A DNA stretch of 56,306 bases from Bolinopsis microptera. Its lineage: Eukaryota; Ctenophora; Tentaculata; Lobata; Bolinopsidae. The position numbers were made by a program, and so were the translations under genes. The DNA is taken from positions 16,544,837 to 16,601,142 of the forward strand of contig NC_087081.1 in the NCBI RefSeq assembly GCF_026151205.1, read 5' to 3'. This document shows positions 22,243 to 33,396 of this stretch, piece by piece (position 1 is the first letter of the stretch; each line of letters begins with the position of its first letter). The notes under the pieces were generated by a model, which had not been told where the DNA came from, searched no databases, and saw only the letters and a program-made list of their open reading frames with translations.

Positions 22243-25200
22243 CTATTTATAATCTTCGATGGCACCGGGGAGTTCACCAAAACTGTTGGCACTCGCCGTG
22301 ACATTACGGACTGGAGATGAGACATCACGGACTGGAGATGAGACATCACGGACTGGAGATGAGACATCACGGACTGGAGATGAGACATCACGGACTGGAG
22401 ATGAGACATCACGGACTGGAGATGAGACATCACGGACTAGAGATGAGACATCACGGACTGGAGATGGGACATCACGGACTGGAGATGAGACATCACGGAC
22501 TGGAGATGAGACATCACGGACTGGAGATGAGACATCACGGACTGGAGATGAGACATCACGGACTGGAGATGAGACATCACGGACTGGAGATGAGACATCA
22601 CGGACTGGAGATGAGACATCACGGACTGGAGATGGGACATCACGGACTGGAGATGAGACATCACGGACTGGAGATGGGACATCACGGACTGGAGATGTTA
22701 CATAACGGACTGGAGATGAGACATCACGGACTGGAGATGAGACATCACGGACTGGAGATGAGACATCACGGACTGGAGATGAGACATCACGGACTAGAGA
22801 TGAGACATCACGGACTGGAGATGAGACATCACGGACTGGAGATGAGACATCACGGACTGGAGATGTTACATCACGGACTGGAGATGAGACATCACGGACT
22901 GGAGACGTTACATCACGGACTGGAGATGAGACATCACGGACTGGAGATGAGACATCACGAACTGGAGATGAGACATCACGGACTGGAGACATTAAATCAC
23001 GGACTGGAGACGTTACATCACGGACTGGAGATGAGACATCGCGGACTGGAGACGTTACATCACGGACTGGAGATGAGACATCACGGACTGGAGATGAGAC
23101 TTCACGAACTGGAGATGAGACATCACGGACTGAAGACGTTACATCACGGACTGGAGATGAGACATCACGGACTGGAGACGTTACATCACGGACTGGAGAT
23201 GAGACATCACGGACTGGAGATGAGACATCACGGACTGGAGATGAGACATCACGGACTGGAGATGAGACATCACGGACTGGAGATGAGACATCACGGACTG
23301 GAGATGGGACATCACGGACTGGAGATGTTACATAACGGACTGGAGATGAGACATCACGGACTGGAGATGGGACATCACGGACTGGAGATGTTACATAACG
23401 GACTGAAGATGTTACATCACGGACTGGAGACGTTACATCACGGACTGGAGATGAGACATCACGGACTGGAGACGTGACATAACGGACTGGAGATGAGACA
23501 TCACGGACTGGAGATGAGACATCACGAACTGGAGATGAGACATCATGGACTGGAGATGAGACATCACGGACGGGAGATGAGACATCACGGGTTGGAGATA
23601 TGGTGTCGCGGGTTGGAGATGTGATGTCGCGGGTTGGAGATGTGATGTCGCGGGTTGGAGATGTGATGTCGCGGGTTGGAGAGGTGATATCGCGGTTTGG
23701 AGAGGTGATGTCGCGGTTTGGAGATGTGATGTCGCGGGTTGGAGAAGCTACGATGGTCTTGCTTTCACTACTATTAGTTTCAAAAGCAGGTCCCGGTATT
23801 GGTGATTTAGGAGGGATTTCGTCGGTATCATAATTATTCTTCACTATTTCAACATCAGTTAACATTTTAAGTTCCAGCTTTGAGTTGAAATAGTTTGGTG
23901 ACAGTTCCTTCAAGTTTTTGCTTGGCCTGAAAAATTTAGTATTATATTAATTTACAATTAAGAACTGTAGCATTGAATAATGTATTAGTTTTATGTGTAT
24001 CTGCATTCTTATGGCAATTAATTTGGAATTGAAGCTGACAGCTCTAGAGTCTATAAACAATATAATGGATTGACAACTAAAACCACTATCAAGAGATAAG
24101 GTATGAGAAGTAAAGTGGATATTGGATAACTCACTCCAGCTTGCCAGTCTTGTAGATTATATGGATTCTGTCTTCAGGAATGAGTAGTTTTAGAGACAAA
24201 ATAAATGAGAGCGATTCAGCGAACATATCCTCTTTCGGGTGTATCCTGAAAAGAAGGGGGCATCACTTATTTGTTAGTATAAAGGTCCGGAATATGGAAA
24301 AGAGCCCACAGTAATCTGATACAGATGACCAGAGCATAGAGTAACATACTCGGATCTGTAGATCAAACGAGGTTGCAAGAACCAAATAATATTTTAAAAT
24401 CGTTAATAGACGATAATAATATCTAATATCAGTATATATATAATACAGTAATTAATAGGCGGCAATATTATAGTAAGTAATAGGCAGTAATAATACTGCC
24501 AGTCAATCAAAGACATGCAGCGAGGGTCTTAAACGCGCGTCTCCGAAACACTAGACTGAATGAAAGAGACAGAAACTTGTATCATAAACAAGTTTATGCG
24601 CGCTACACGAACTCTTCATTTTATTTGTGACCGAAAATGGTGTTCCCTCTAAATAAGTGATAGCTGTGAATGTGAGTAACCCAGTTGCTATAGAAACAGT
24701 ACCTGTACACAGTGTCGTATCCCTGGAGTTCCTCTGACTCACTGTCACTTTCCTCATTATCTGTAGAGCAAATTATCGTCAGACTTCATTTTAAGAAAGC
24801 AATCGCCTTACAAATAATTCAAACATTTTAATCTCTCACGTCAAATGGTAAACATAATATTATATATGATATATTTAAAGGACAACATATTTTAAATTCA
24901 TTATTGTGACGGTACATTAGAACTAGACAGAAACAAAGTGTGAAGGGCCTGAATGCGGTAAGTATGATGAATATGTAATATTGTAATATGTGACTCTTAC
25001 TTGACTCCAAAATTGCCCCCCTTAGATCGACGACTCTTGTCCGAATTTGGAGCACAATTCACATATATTATATATAACTCATTAAAACACTAAAAATCTA
25101 TAACATTTATTGAGGACGTTACAGAAGGAATTAATTTAATTTAGTTTGAGGAGTCCTCACTCTCCTCACGACCAACAATAACGTTTCTCTTGTCGCTGAT

Positions 25201-28200
25201 ATGTATACTAAACATCTGGTAGGTTATTATGTTATGACGTCGTGTTTAACAGCGTCTACAGCAGGGTGTCAGAATTATTGGCGTGTTTGAAATTTTATGT
25301 GTATTTTATGATGAAATCAATATTTTTCGAGGGTCGTAACTTTACTTCTGAATATCAAAATTACAAAATTCAAAAACTGGTCTATAGACAATCGTCTGAA
25401 CTTTTTCTTAAATTCAGAATTTTGTGTTGATGTACCTCAAAACCCATAATTTAGGCTGTTATTTAAAGGGTCATCCCTAATCATGATAATGAGCTCCTCT
25501 CAGAATTTACACTTAATCGATATACCTGCAGTTTTCGGACACAAGTGATGCTATCGTCAAAATCATAACTCACCTCTTATCTTGCTAAGACGAAGTCGGA
25601 AGTAGCGATGTTCGCTGTCTCCCCTCCATCTGTATCCCAATCCTTTCGGTTTCGGTTTCACTTTCACTATTCCATGGTCTGTAGTTTCACTCTGAAGGTG
25701 ATAACATTTAGTTTTCATTCCATTGGATTTTATTTCACCTAATGATGTCGAACTGGTTGTTATGCATTATATGAACATAACATATTTATGTAATTACTAA
25801 CCATTAAACCATGGTATCTGACTAAACAACCACGGACAATGGAATTAAAAACTCGTACGAGATAATAATTTAACCACCTGACTGAAACATGTGTCCTACT
25901 TACTAATTTAAGTAAACACATTCTCCGACGTTACTTGTTAAACAGTCCTCTTAATTTTATGGCTTAGTTTTAACTGCTGAGGTTTTACACACGTCTCAAG
26001 CCTGGTGACGTCACGTGAGGGAGTGTGACGTCACACTAACTGCCACACTAACCATCTGTTGTTTTAGTTAACTGCTGTGTTAAATGCTGAGGAAGTTGTT
26101 TTACACACGACCATCTTGTTTTAATTCTAAATGAAAAGCTCGAATAACCAAAACATCATTAATAACATTATATAAGGATGTCTTCCCTTTCTTCGTCATT
26201 ATCATCAATACTCAAGAGTGTTTTTGTAAACCCCTTTTATTGCTTCTTCTTTTTAAAGAAGCTGTGCCAATTATTTTAACGTCCCATGATTTTTCAATTA
26301 TTTTAACGTCCCATGTTTTTTTGCCAAAGCCTATTTTACCACTATTTTACCACTATTTTACCACTATTTTACCACTATTTTACCACTTAACTCCCTAGCA
26401 TGGTATTCAACATGAAGAAGATGTTTATTTTAGCACTATTTGTTACATGTGCTGTAGCTAATGATGATGATGTACTTGTAGTCTCTTGTGAGCACAAAGG
26501 ATTAGTTTACAACGCAGGGGACACGTTTAATGACGATTGCCACACTTGTTTATGCACTATGCAGGGGACAGCTATCTGCCTGGCTTGTGATGATGATAAT
26601 GTCACTATCTGTAACTACAAGGAAGTGGTGTACAGCGCAGGAGACACATTTAAAGATGATTGTAACACTTGTAGGTGTACGCAGAGAGGGACGGTTGTGT
26701 GTACTAAGAGGGCTTGTGACGAGGATATAATAGCTATATGTGATCACCAAGGGGAGGATTAGTACCTTGGGGTGACGTCACGTAAAGGAGGGTGACGTCA
26801 CACTCCCTCACGTGACGTCACCAGGAGTAGTGACGTCACCAGGCTTGTGACGAGGATATAGTAGCTATATGTGATCACCAAGGGGAGGATTAGTACCTTG
26901 GGGACATGTCACGTGAGGGAGTGTGACGTCACACTCCCTCACGTGACGTCACCAGGAGTAGTGACGTCACCAGGCTTGTGACGAGGATATAATAGCTATA
27001 TGTGATCATCAAGGGGAGGATTAGTACCTTGGGGACATGTCACGTGTAATGACACCTGCTCAAGCATTGTCAGTTGCATATAGCTTGTTGAACTATTCTA
27101 TTATTTTTCTATATGATTTTATAGTTTTATATATAATGCATGATTTTTTAATTGTTCGATGTATACTATTTTTGACAATATAAGATCGTTTGCAATTCAG
27201 TTATTATATTTTTGTTTTAATATTAATACAAATATCCGTTTCAAGCAAAAGTTTCAACTTTTCAAGTACTTTGTGATATTTAAGTTCATTCCTGGGATGT
27301 TCAGATAAAACACTGTCGAGTTTAAATTTTATATTAACAATGGTAAATTACAGGATTTTAATTCATTATAATCCCTTTAGTTGTTTTGAAATAAGCACCA
27401 AGCAATATACTTAATTTAAACATGCCAAACCTCAAGTCCTTTAGCGTAAACATAAAACATCTGATCTGTTTGCGTACTTTCTACGATGATCTTCTTCTGA
27501 AAGTCTTTTATACAGTTCTCTGAAACAAACATAAGTTGGTTTCTTACCAAGCAATCAAATTAAAGAAAAAAAAGTCGCATAGTTGAAAATTTGTTTTTAT
27601 TTATCCATTATTAAAGATAACGTTAAGGCCACAGGGGGGGGGGGGTCCGAGGTCGATTTTGAGATTTTGAGATATGTTGTAGAGCTCGATCTAAATTTTC
27701 AAATGCTTTTGTCCTTACCGAAAACAAAGTTTCCTATTTGAAGATATCGCGCGTTGAATTTTGAGGTTTACCTGTAATTCTATTGTAAATGAAAACTTTA
27801 AATGAAATCGTGTTCAAAATCTATCTTCTTTTTCAGTTTATGACTTAGAACCTTGTAACGTGGCAACAATGTTCTTCAAGGTATTTTGAGTTTTTGTTAT
27901 GTAACGATTTATGATATCTTGCTCCAAAGCTGAGATATGAGGTTAACCATGAGTGCGGGTTACAAAATTTAAAATGGTTAACCTCATAAAAAGAGTTAGG
28001 AGCAAAATTACAACAATCGTTACATAACAAACTTTTTAATTTATGTCAGGAACATAAGTTCCAAATTTGAGGTGAAATGGATAAAAACTCTAGGAGAAGA
28101 TAGATTTTGAAGTCAAAAATTCGATGTTTTCAGGAGAGGCAAAAAAATGTTTTTTATGTTATGTGATTTTTGAGAATTTTGCCTTTATTTGTATAATTTT

Positions 28201-31200
28201 CAAAGTTTAACTGCTGAAATAACACAAAAACAATAAAAACAAAGCTTATCGTAGTTTTCAGTTGTAATGGCATCAATATTTCTGCCCTTCATTATCGATT
28301 TATCAAAAAAATGAGGTTAAATGAGAATTAGTTAACCTCATTTATAAAAAAAAGTAAAATAGCTACAGACAAATGAGTGGTGGCAAAGTATCCACCACAA
28401 AAATATATATTGATTCAAAGCATAATGTTTTTTTGCATTTTTTGAGGCCTCGACCCCCCCCCCCCCCTGTGGCCTTAACTGGCACTCAAACTGACACACT
28501 AACTGCCACACTAACTGCCACACTAACTGCCACACTAACTGCCACACTAACTGCCACACTAATTGCCACACTAACTATCACACTAACTACCACACTAACT
28601 ACCACACTAACTGCCACACTAACTGCCACACTAACTGCCACACTGACTGCCACACTGACTACCACACTAACTGCCACACTTACTACCACACTAACTGCCA
28701 CACTAACTGCCACACTAACTGCCACACTAACTGCCACACTGACTGCCACACTAACTGCCACACTAGCTGCCACACTAACTGCCACACTAACTGCCACACT
28801 AATTGCCACACTAACTACCACACTAACTACCACACTAACTGCCACACTAACTGCCACATTAACTGCCACACTGACTGCCACACTGACTACCACACTAACT
28901 GCCACACTAACTGCCACACTGACTGCCACACTGACTGCCACACTAACTGCCACACTAACTGCCACACTAACTGCCACACTAACTGCCACACTAACTGCCA
29001 CACTGACTGCCACACTAACTGCCACACTAACTGCCACACTAACTGCCACACTAACTGCCACACTAACTGCCACACTAACTGCCACACTAACTGTCACACT
29101 AACTGCCACACTAACTGCCACACTAACTGCCACACTAACTGCCACACTAACTGTCACACTAATTGCCACACTAATTGCCACACTAACTATCACACTAACT
29201 ACCACACTTACTACCACACTAACTGCCACACTAACTGCCACACTAACTGCCACACTTACTACCACACTAACTGCCACACTAACTGCCACACTAACTGCCA
29301 CACTAACTGCCACACTGACTGCCACACTAACTGCCACACTAACTGCCACACTAACTGCCACACTAACTGCCACACTAACTGCCACACTGACTGCCACACT
29401 GACTGCCACACTAATTGCCACACTAACTGCCACACTAACTGCCACACTAACTGCCACACTAACTGCCACACTAACTGTCACACTAACTGCCACACTAACT
29501 GCCACACTAACTGCCACACTAACTGCCACACTAACTGACACACTAACTGCCACACTAACTGCCACACTAACTACCACACTAACTACCACACTAACTGCCA
29601 CACTAACTGCCAAACTAACTGCCACACTGACTGCCACACTGACTACCACACTAACTGCCACACTTACTACCACACTAACTGCCACACTAACTGCCACACT
29701 AACTGCCACACTGACTGCCACACTGACTGCCACACTAACTGCCACACTAACTGCCACACTAACTACCACACTAACTGCCACACTAACTGCCACACTAGCT
29801 GCCACACTAACTGCCACACTAACTGCCACACTAATTGCCACACTAACTACCACACTAACTACCACACTAACTGCCACACTAACTGCCACACTGACTGCCA
29901 CACTGACTACCACACTAACTGCCACACTATCTGCCACACTAACTGTCACACTAATTGCCACACTAACTGCCACACTAACTGCCACACTAACTGCCACACT
30001 AACTGCCACACTGACTGCCACACTAACTGCCACAATAACTGCCACACTAACTGCCACACTAACTGCCACACTAACTGCCACACTAACTGCCACACTAACT
30101 GCCACACTAACTGCCACACTGACTGCCACACTAACTGCCGCACTAACTACCACACTAACTGCCACACTAACTGCCACACTAACTGCCACACTAACTGCCA
30201 CACTAACTGCCACACTAACTGCCACACTAACTGCCACACTAACTGCCACACTAACTACCACACTAACTGCCACACTAACTGCCACACTAACTACCACACT
30301 AACTGCCACACTAACTGCCACACTAACTGCCACACTAACTGCCACACTAACTGCCACACTAACTGCCACACTAACTACCACACTAACTGCCACACTAACT
30401 GCCACACTAACTGCCACACTAACTGCCACACTAACTGCCACACTAACTACCACACTTACTGCCACACTAACTGCCACACTAACTGCCACACTAACTGCCA
30501 CACTAACTACCACACTAACTGCCACACTAACTACCACACTAATTACCACACTAACTGCCACACTAACTGCCACACTAACTGCCACACTAACTGCCACACT
30601 TACTACCACACTAACTGCCACACTAACTGCCACACTAACTGCCACACTAACTGCCACACTGACTGCCACACTAACTGCCACACTAACTGCCACACTAACT
30701 GCCACACTAACTGCCACACTAACTGCCACACTAACTGCCACACTAACTGCCACACTGACTGCCACACTAACTGCCACACTAACTACCACACTAACTGCCA
30801 CACTAACTGCCACACTAACTGCCACACTAACTACCACACTAACTGCCACACTAACTGCCACACTAACTGCCACACTAACTGCCACACTAACTGCCACACT
30901 AACTGCCACACTAACTACCACACTAACTGCCACACTAACTGCCACACTAACTGCCACACTAACTACCACACTAACTGCCACACTAACTGCCACACTAACT
31001 ACCACACTAACTGCCGCACTGACTGCCACACTAACTGCCACACTAACTGCCACACTAACTGCCACACTAACTGCCACACTAACTGCCACACTAACTGACA
31101 CACTAACTGCCACACTAACTGCCACACTAACTGCCACACTAACTGCCACACTAACTACCACACTAACTACCACACTAACTGCCACACTAACTGCCACACT

Positions 31201-31964
31201 AACTGCCACACTAACTGGCACACTAACTGCCACACTAACTGCCACACTAACTACCACACTAACTGCCACACTAACTGCAACACTAACTGCCACACTAACT
31301 GCCACACTAACTGCCACACTAACTGCCACACTAACTGCCACACTGACTGCCACACTAACTGCCACACTTACTGCCGCACTAACTGCCACACTAACTGCCA
31401 CACTAACTGCCACACTTACCATCTGCCCAGTCAGTAAGTTGAGCATGGTAGAAGTATCCCTGTCTGACCTCCTCCTCCTTGTTCTCCTCCACTAGCTCCT
31501 TATCTCTGTGTCTGATCGTACCATGCTCCAGATCCAGTAGTTTTGGAGAGTACAGTAGATGGTTCTGAGTGATCATTGTCAGATAGAGAGTGGTATTAAT
31601 ATCAGTAACAATGAAATGAAGCCTTACATCATAGTACGTAGTCAGGGTACTGACTGTTAATTTAGAACAATCAAATATCAGTGTTTTATTTCCTAGAAGC
31701 CTTGTCCTTCACCAATATTTCACGGTTGTGACTGAATCAGTGAGGTCGGTGAGAGTGACACAAGTCGTAATCAATTTACTGAAAGCTGTATATCCGGAGA
31801 AAACTTTCATGGAAATGGAATCAAATCTTTTTAAATGTCCTACATTTTAGGACAATTTCAAATATACAAACTCAAATGTATATATACTTCACATTGAAAC
31901 ATTACAATACCTCATTGCTTAAGCCAAAAGTTCGTTCTTTTGAAGCTCCGATGCCCATATCATT
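22243..31964 (-). CDS. Multi-exon gene with (S-S-P-V-R-D-V)n C-terminal tail, function unknown
   Basis: I reconstruct eight minus-strand exons: 31911-31964, 31420-31564, 27431-27519, 25574-25691, 25001-25033, 24703-24760, 24135-24245 and 22243-23926. Phases agree at every junction and the total is 763 codons plus stop. Donors include GTAAGT, GTGAGT (twice), GTAAGA and a weak GTTTGG at 27430; most acceptors are pyrimidine-rich. The 33-nt exon has a poor acceptor and is the least certain. The globular part has K-L-L-D-L-E-H-G-T-I-R-H-R, a glutamate-rich stretch, G-L-G-Y-R-W-R-G-D-S-E-H-R-Y-F-R-L-R-L and F-I-L-S-L-K-L-L-I-P-E-D-R-I. I do not recognise the family. The 5' end is unknown: M in codon 3 of the first exon could be the start, or more exons lie upstream. 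If the GTTTGG donor is skipped, the frame stops at 27416-27418. Confidence 0.6.
22310..23755 (-). repeat. 21-bp coding minisatellite, over 60 units (S-S-P-V-R-D-V)
   Basis: A 21-bp unit repeated in frame within the last exon of the minus-strand gene. The first eight or so units in protein order read S-P-T/N-R-D-I-T; the rest read S-S-P-V-R-D-V with S/T, D/Y and P/L variants. Each unit carries an S-P or T-P dipeptide, a potential proline-directed kinase site. Unit boundaries keep frame throughout and no internal stop occurs, which argues for constraint on the coding strand. Confidence 0.9.
26335..26392 (+). repeat. Short tandem repeat (TTTTACCACTAT) before the VWC-like gene
   Basis: About five 12-bp units end eight bases before the start codon. 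A duplicated CAATTATTTTAACGTCCCATG lies just upstream. Promoter function is not shown. Confidence 0.8.
26400..26762 (+). CDS. Small secreted protein with two VWC/pacifastin-like cysteine domains
   Basis: A 120-residue product with a clear signal peptide (M-K-K-M-F-I-L-A-L-F-V-T-C-A-V-A), then two tandem domains of pattern C-x16-C-x2-C-x-C-x3-G-x3-C-x2/4-C: residues about 30-62 (D-D-C-H-T-C-L-C) and about 71-106 (D-D-C-N-T-C-R-C, C-T-K-R-A-C). This matches single-VWC or pacifastin-type modules of extracellular regulators and protease inhibitors. A third repeat starts (C-D-H-Q-G) but stops at once, so the protein looks truncated. The gene has no intron and lies inside an intron (25692-27430) of the minus-strand gene. 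Its last codons are part of a 131-bp tandem duplication. Inhibitor versus signalling role cannot be decided. Confidence 0.7.
   Translation: MVFNMKKMFILALFVTCAVANDDDVLVVSCEHKGLVYNAGDTFNDDCHTCLCTMQGTAICLACDDDNVTICNYKEVVYSAGDTFKDDCNTCRCTQRGTVVCTKRACDEDIIAICDHQGED
26714..27040 (+). repeat. 131-bp tandem duplication of the gene 3' end, rich in TGACGTCA
   Basis: Three copies begin GCTTGTGACGAGGATATA (26714, about 26845 and 26974). The first includes the true stop codon of the VWC-like gene; the other two repeat the last ~16 codons and stop as non-coding copies. Between copies, seven palindromic TGACGTCA sites (the CREB/ATF consensus) occur within 200 bases, some joined to CACGTG. Confidence 0.85.
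27622..28479. mobile_element. Foldback element with TIR GTTAAGGCCACAGGGG
   Basis: GTTAAGGCCACAGGGG at the left is inverted at the right (CCCCTGTGGCCTTAAC). Inner arms also pair: GTTATGTAACGATT near 27897 with its complement near 28015, and TCAAAATCTATCTTCT near 27812 with its complement near 28097. ATGGTTAACCTC hairpins lie near the centre (27941-27990) and at 28310-28343. The whole 858 bp is thus an imperfect palindrome. It has no coding frame, lies in the 27520-31419 intron and abuts the minisatellite. Confidence 0.7.
28480..31418 (-). repeat. 12-bp intronic minisatellite, about 245 units (plus strand CTAACTGCCACA)
   Basis: Nearly all units are CTAACTGCCACA with single-base variants (CTGACT, CTAATT, CTTACT, CTACCACA). 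The unit is a multiple of three and rarely contains stops, so it yields spurious frames of about 1000 codons on both strands (T-A-T-L and S-V-A-V). On the sense strand of the host gene it starts directly after the splice donor GTAAG, and each unit contains GTTAGT. Confidence 0.95.
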
Positions 31965-32548
31965 CTATAAAAAGTAAAATAAGTAAAGTAAATGTTAGTG
32001 TATTATTAAAAATCCCAATAGATTTTCAGTTCCTTGCATGTAACCAACATGAGAGGCAAGCAATAATTCTTTTGCTGACCAGAAAAAAGAATTTATTAGT
32101 GATTTTTTTCCATTTCACAATTTTGAAAAAATGTTAAGTGAGAAAAGACATTTTTATTATTTATCACCAATTCAATACACAATAAATAAATATATATCCG
32201 AATAAACTTGATTTAGAAGTAAATGATACAAGTATGCTAGTGTGGGTCTGACCGCCACTCACAAAGGTTACGAATGGTCGTTTTTGCATAAAAACGATAA
32301 TTTTGGAGAACGAGGTAGATGGGCTTGAATATATGTCGTCAGTGCTTATTTACTTCTGTCCGTTACCATTGCAAGATTCTTTTATTAATATTATTTGTTC
32401 ATGTCTCATTTCCATCCAAGATAAGAAGATATGATTGATGCGCATAAAGCTGTCTCAAAGCATAGTGCCTGTTGCACTGACCCCACTTCTTAAACGAATA
32501 AGAAATACTTAACGTGTTTGTTTAAACTGAAGAAGATGGCTCACTGAC

Positions 32549-32634
32549 CAGCACTGTCCTTGTAGTGACACGTGATGCCCATATAAGGAGTTGTCCTTGA
32601 GTTCAGCTTCAGCAGCTCCCGAGGTGTAATCTTC
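32549..32634 (-). other. Candidate minus-strand exon (duplicated at 37710-37786)
   Basis: One frame reads R-E-L-L-K-L-N-S-R-T-T-P-Y-M-G-I-T-C-H-Y, ending at a good donor G|GTCAGT. The second copy keeps almost the same peptide but has five bases fewer near its start, which would shift the frame relative to a shared acceptor. It may be an upstream exon of the minus-strand gene, but it ends in phase 1 whereas the exon at 31911-31964 needs phase 0, so an intermediate exon would be required. Confidence 0.35.
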
Positions 32635-33269
32635 CTTTATTTTGTTAGCACAAGCACGTCACAAGCACACCACAAGCACACCACAAGCACACCAGCACAC
32701 AAGCACGTCACAAGCACACAAGCACACAAGCACAAGTAAGCATGTCCAAATACTACCAGATCCAACAATGAGTTTGCTCCTAACCTAGCTCTGTTGGCAC
32801 TGTGTACGTTAGATAATAATATAAGTCAGATTAGTCGGTCACAGAGTCCTGGGTCAAAATTATTGATAATCAACTAATTTCTTTATCTATTATTAAGCTC
32901 AGCATCTGTCATGACACGTTTATCTCTCGGACAGGTCGGGCATGATCGTTCTTATTCCTTTTAGGGAATTAACCATCTTTTGTTAAAAATAATCTTAAGT
33001 TAAACAAAGCCAACATTCTTTAGTTTTGATTGTCAAGTTGCAGCCAAGCAAATATATTTCTTCTATTCAACCTTTTCAATTTGATTGTCGTTACAGTCTC
33101 AGTAGGTCTTGACTATTTACTCATTTTATTCTACCCCACTGAGACACTAAAAACGAGTATGCAATTTGTTTAAATATACAATCAAATAATAAATATTGGT
33201 GTATATAACACCACTTTTGACCTATTTGACCTATTTGACCTATTTGACAGCCACTTATTTTTTTTTATA

Positions 33270-33307
33270 ATCGCACTGGTTTTTATTTTATGGGAGTGCG
33301 ATTACAA
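33270..33307. promoter_or_regulatory. Hairpin TAATCGCACT / AGTGCGATTA upstream of the 33397 gene
   Basis: Ten-base perfect arms separated by about 17 bases; conserved upstream of the paralogue (about 38638-38675). GTATATAAC, a TATA-like sequence, lies about 70 bases further upstream in both copies. Role unknown. Confidence 0.4.
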
Positions 33308-33396
33308 AACTAAGAAATAAGAACTTTTCCCAAATTTGGACCAACAACTCAACAAAGTGGTGTCAAAAAGTCAAAATCGATTTATTTTTAGGTAAC

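Noticed and set aside
22259-23477. Plus-strand frames through the 21-bp repeat (G-D-E-T-S-R-T and H-H-G-L-E-M-R)
   Set aside because: Only the minus frame joins spliced, non-repetitive coding exons; the plus frames are shadows.
22310-31418. CRISPR-like arrays
   Set aside because: The repeats are contiguous minisatellites without unique spacers, in a eukaryotic genome.
28373-31495. 1040-codon T-A-T-L repeat protein and 986-codon S-V-A-V protein on the other strand
   Set aside because: A 12-bp satellite is open in several frames on both strands. It lies in an intron of a better-supported minus-strand gene and has no coding flank of its own.
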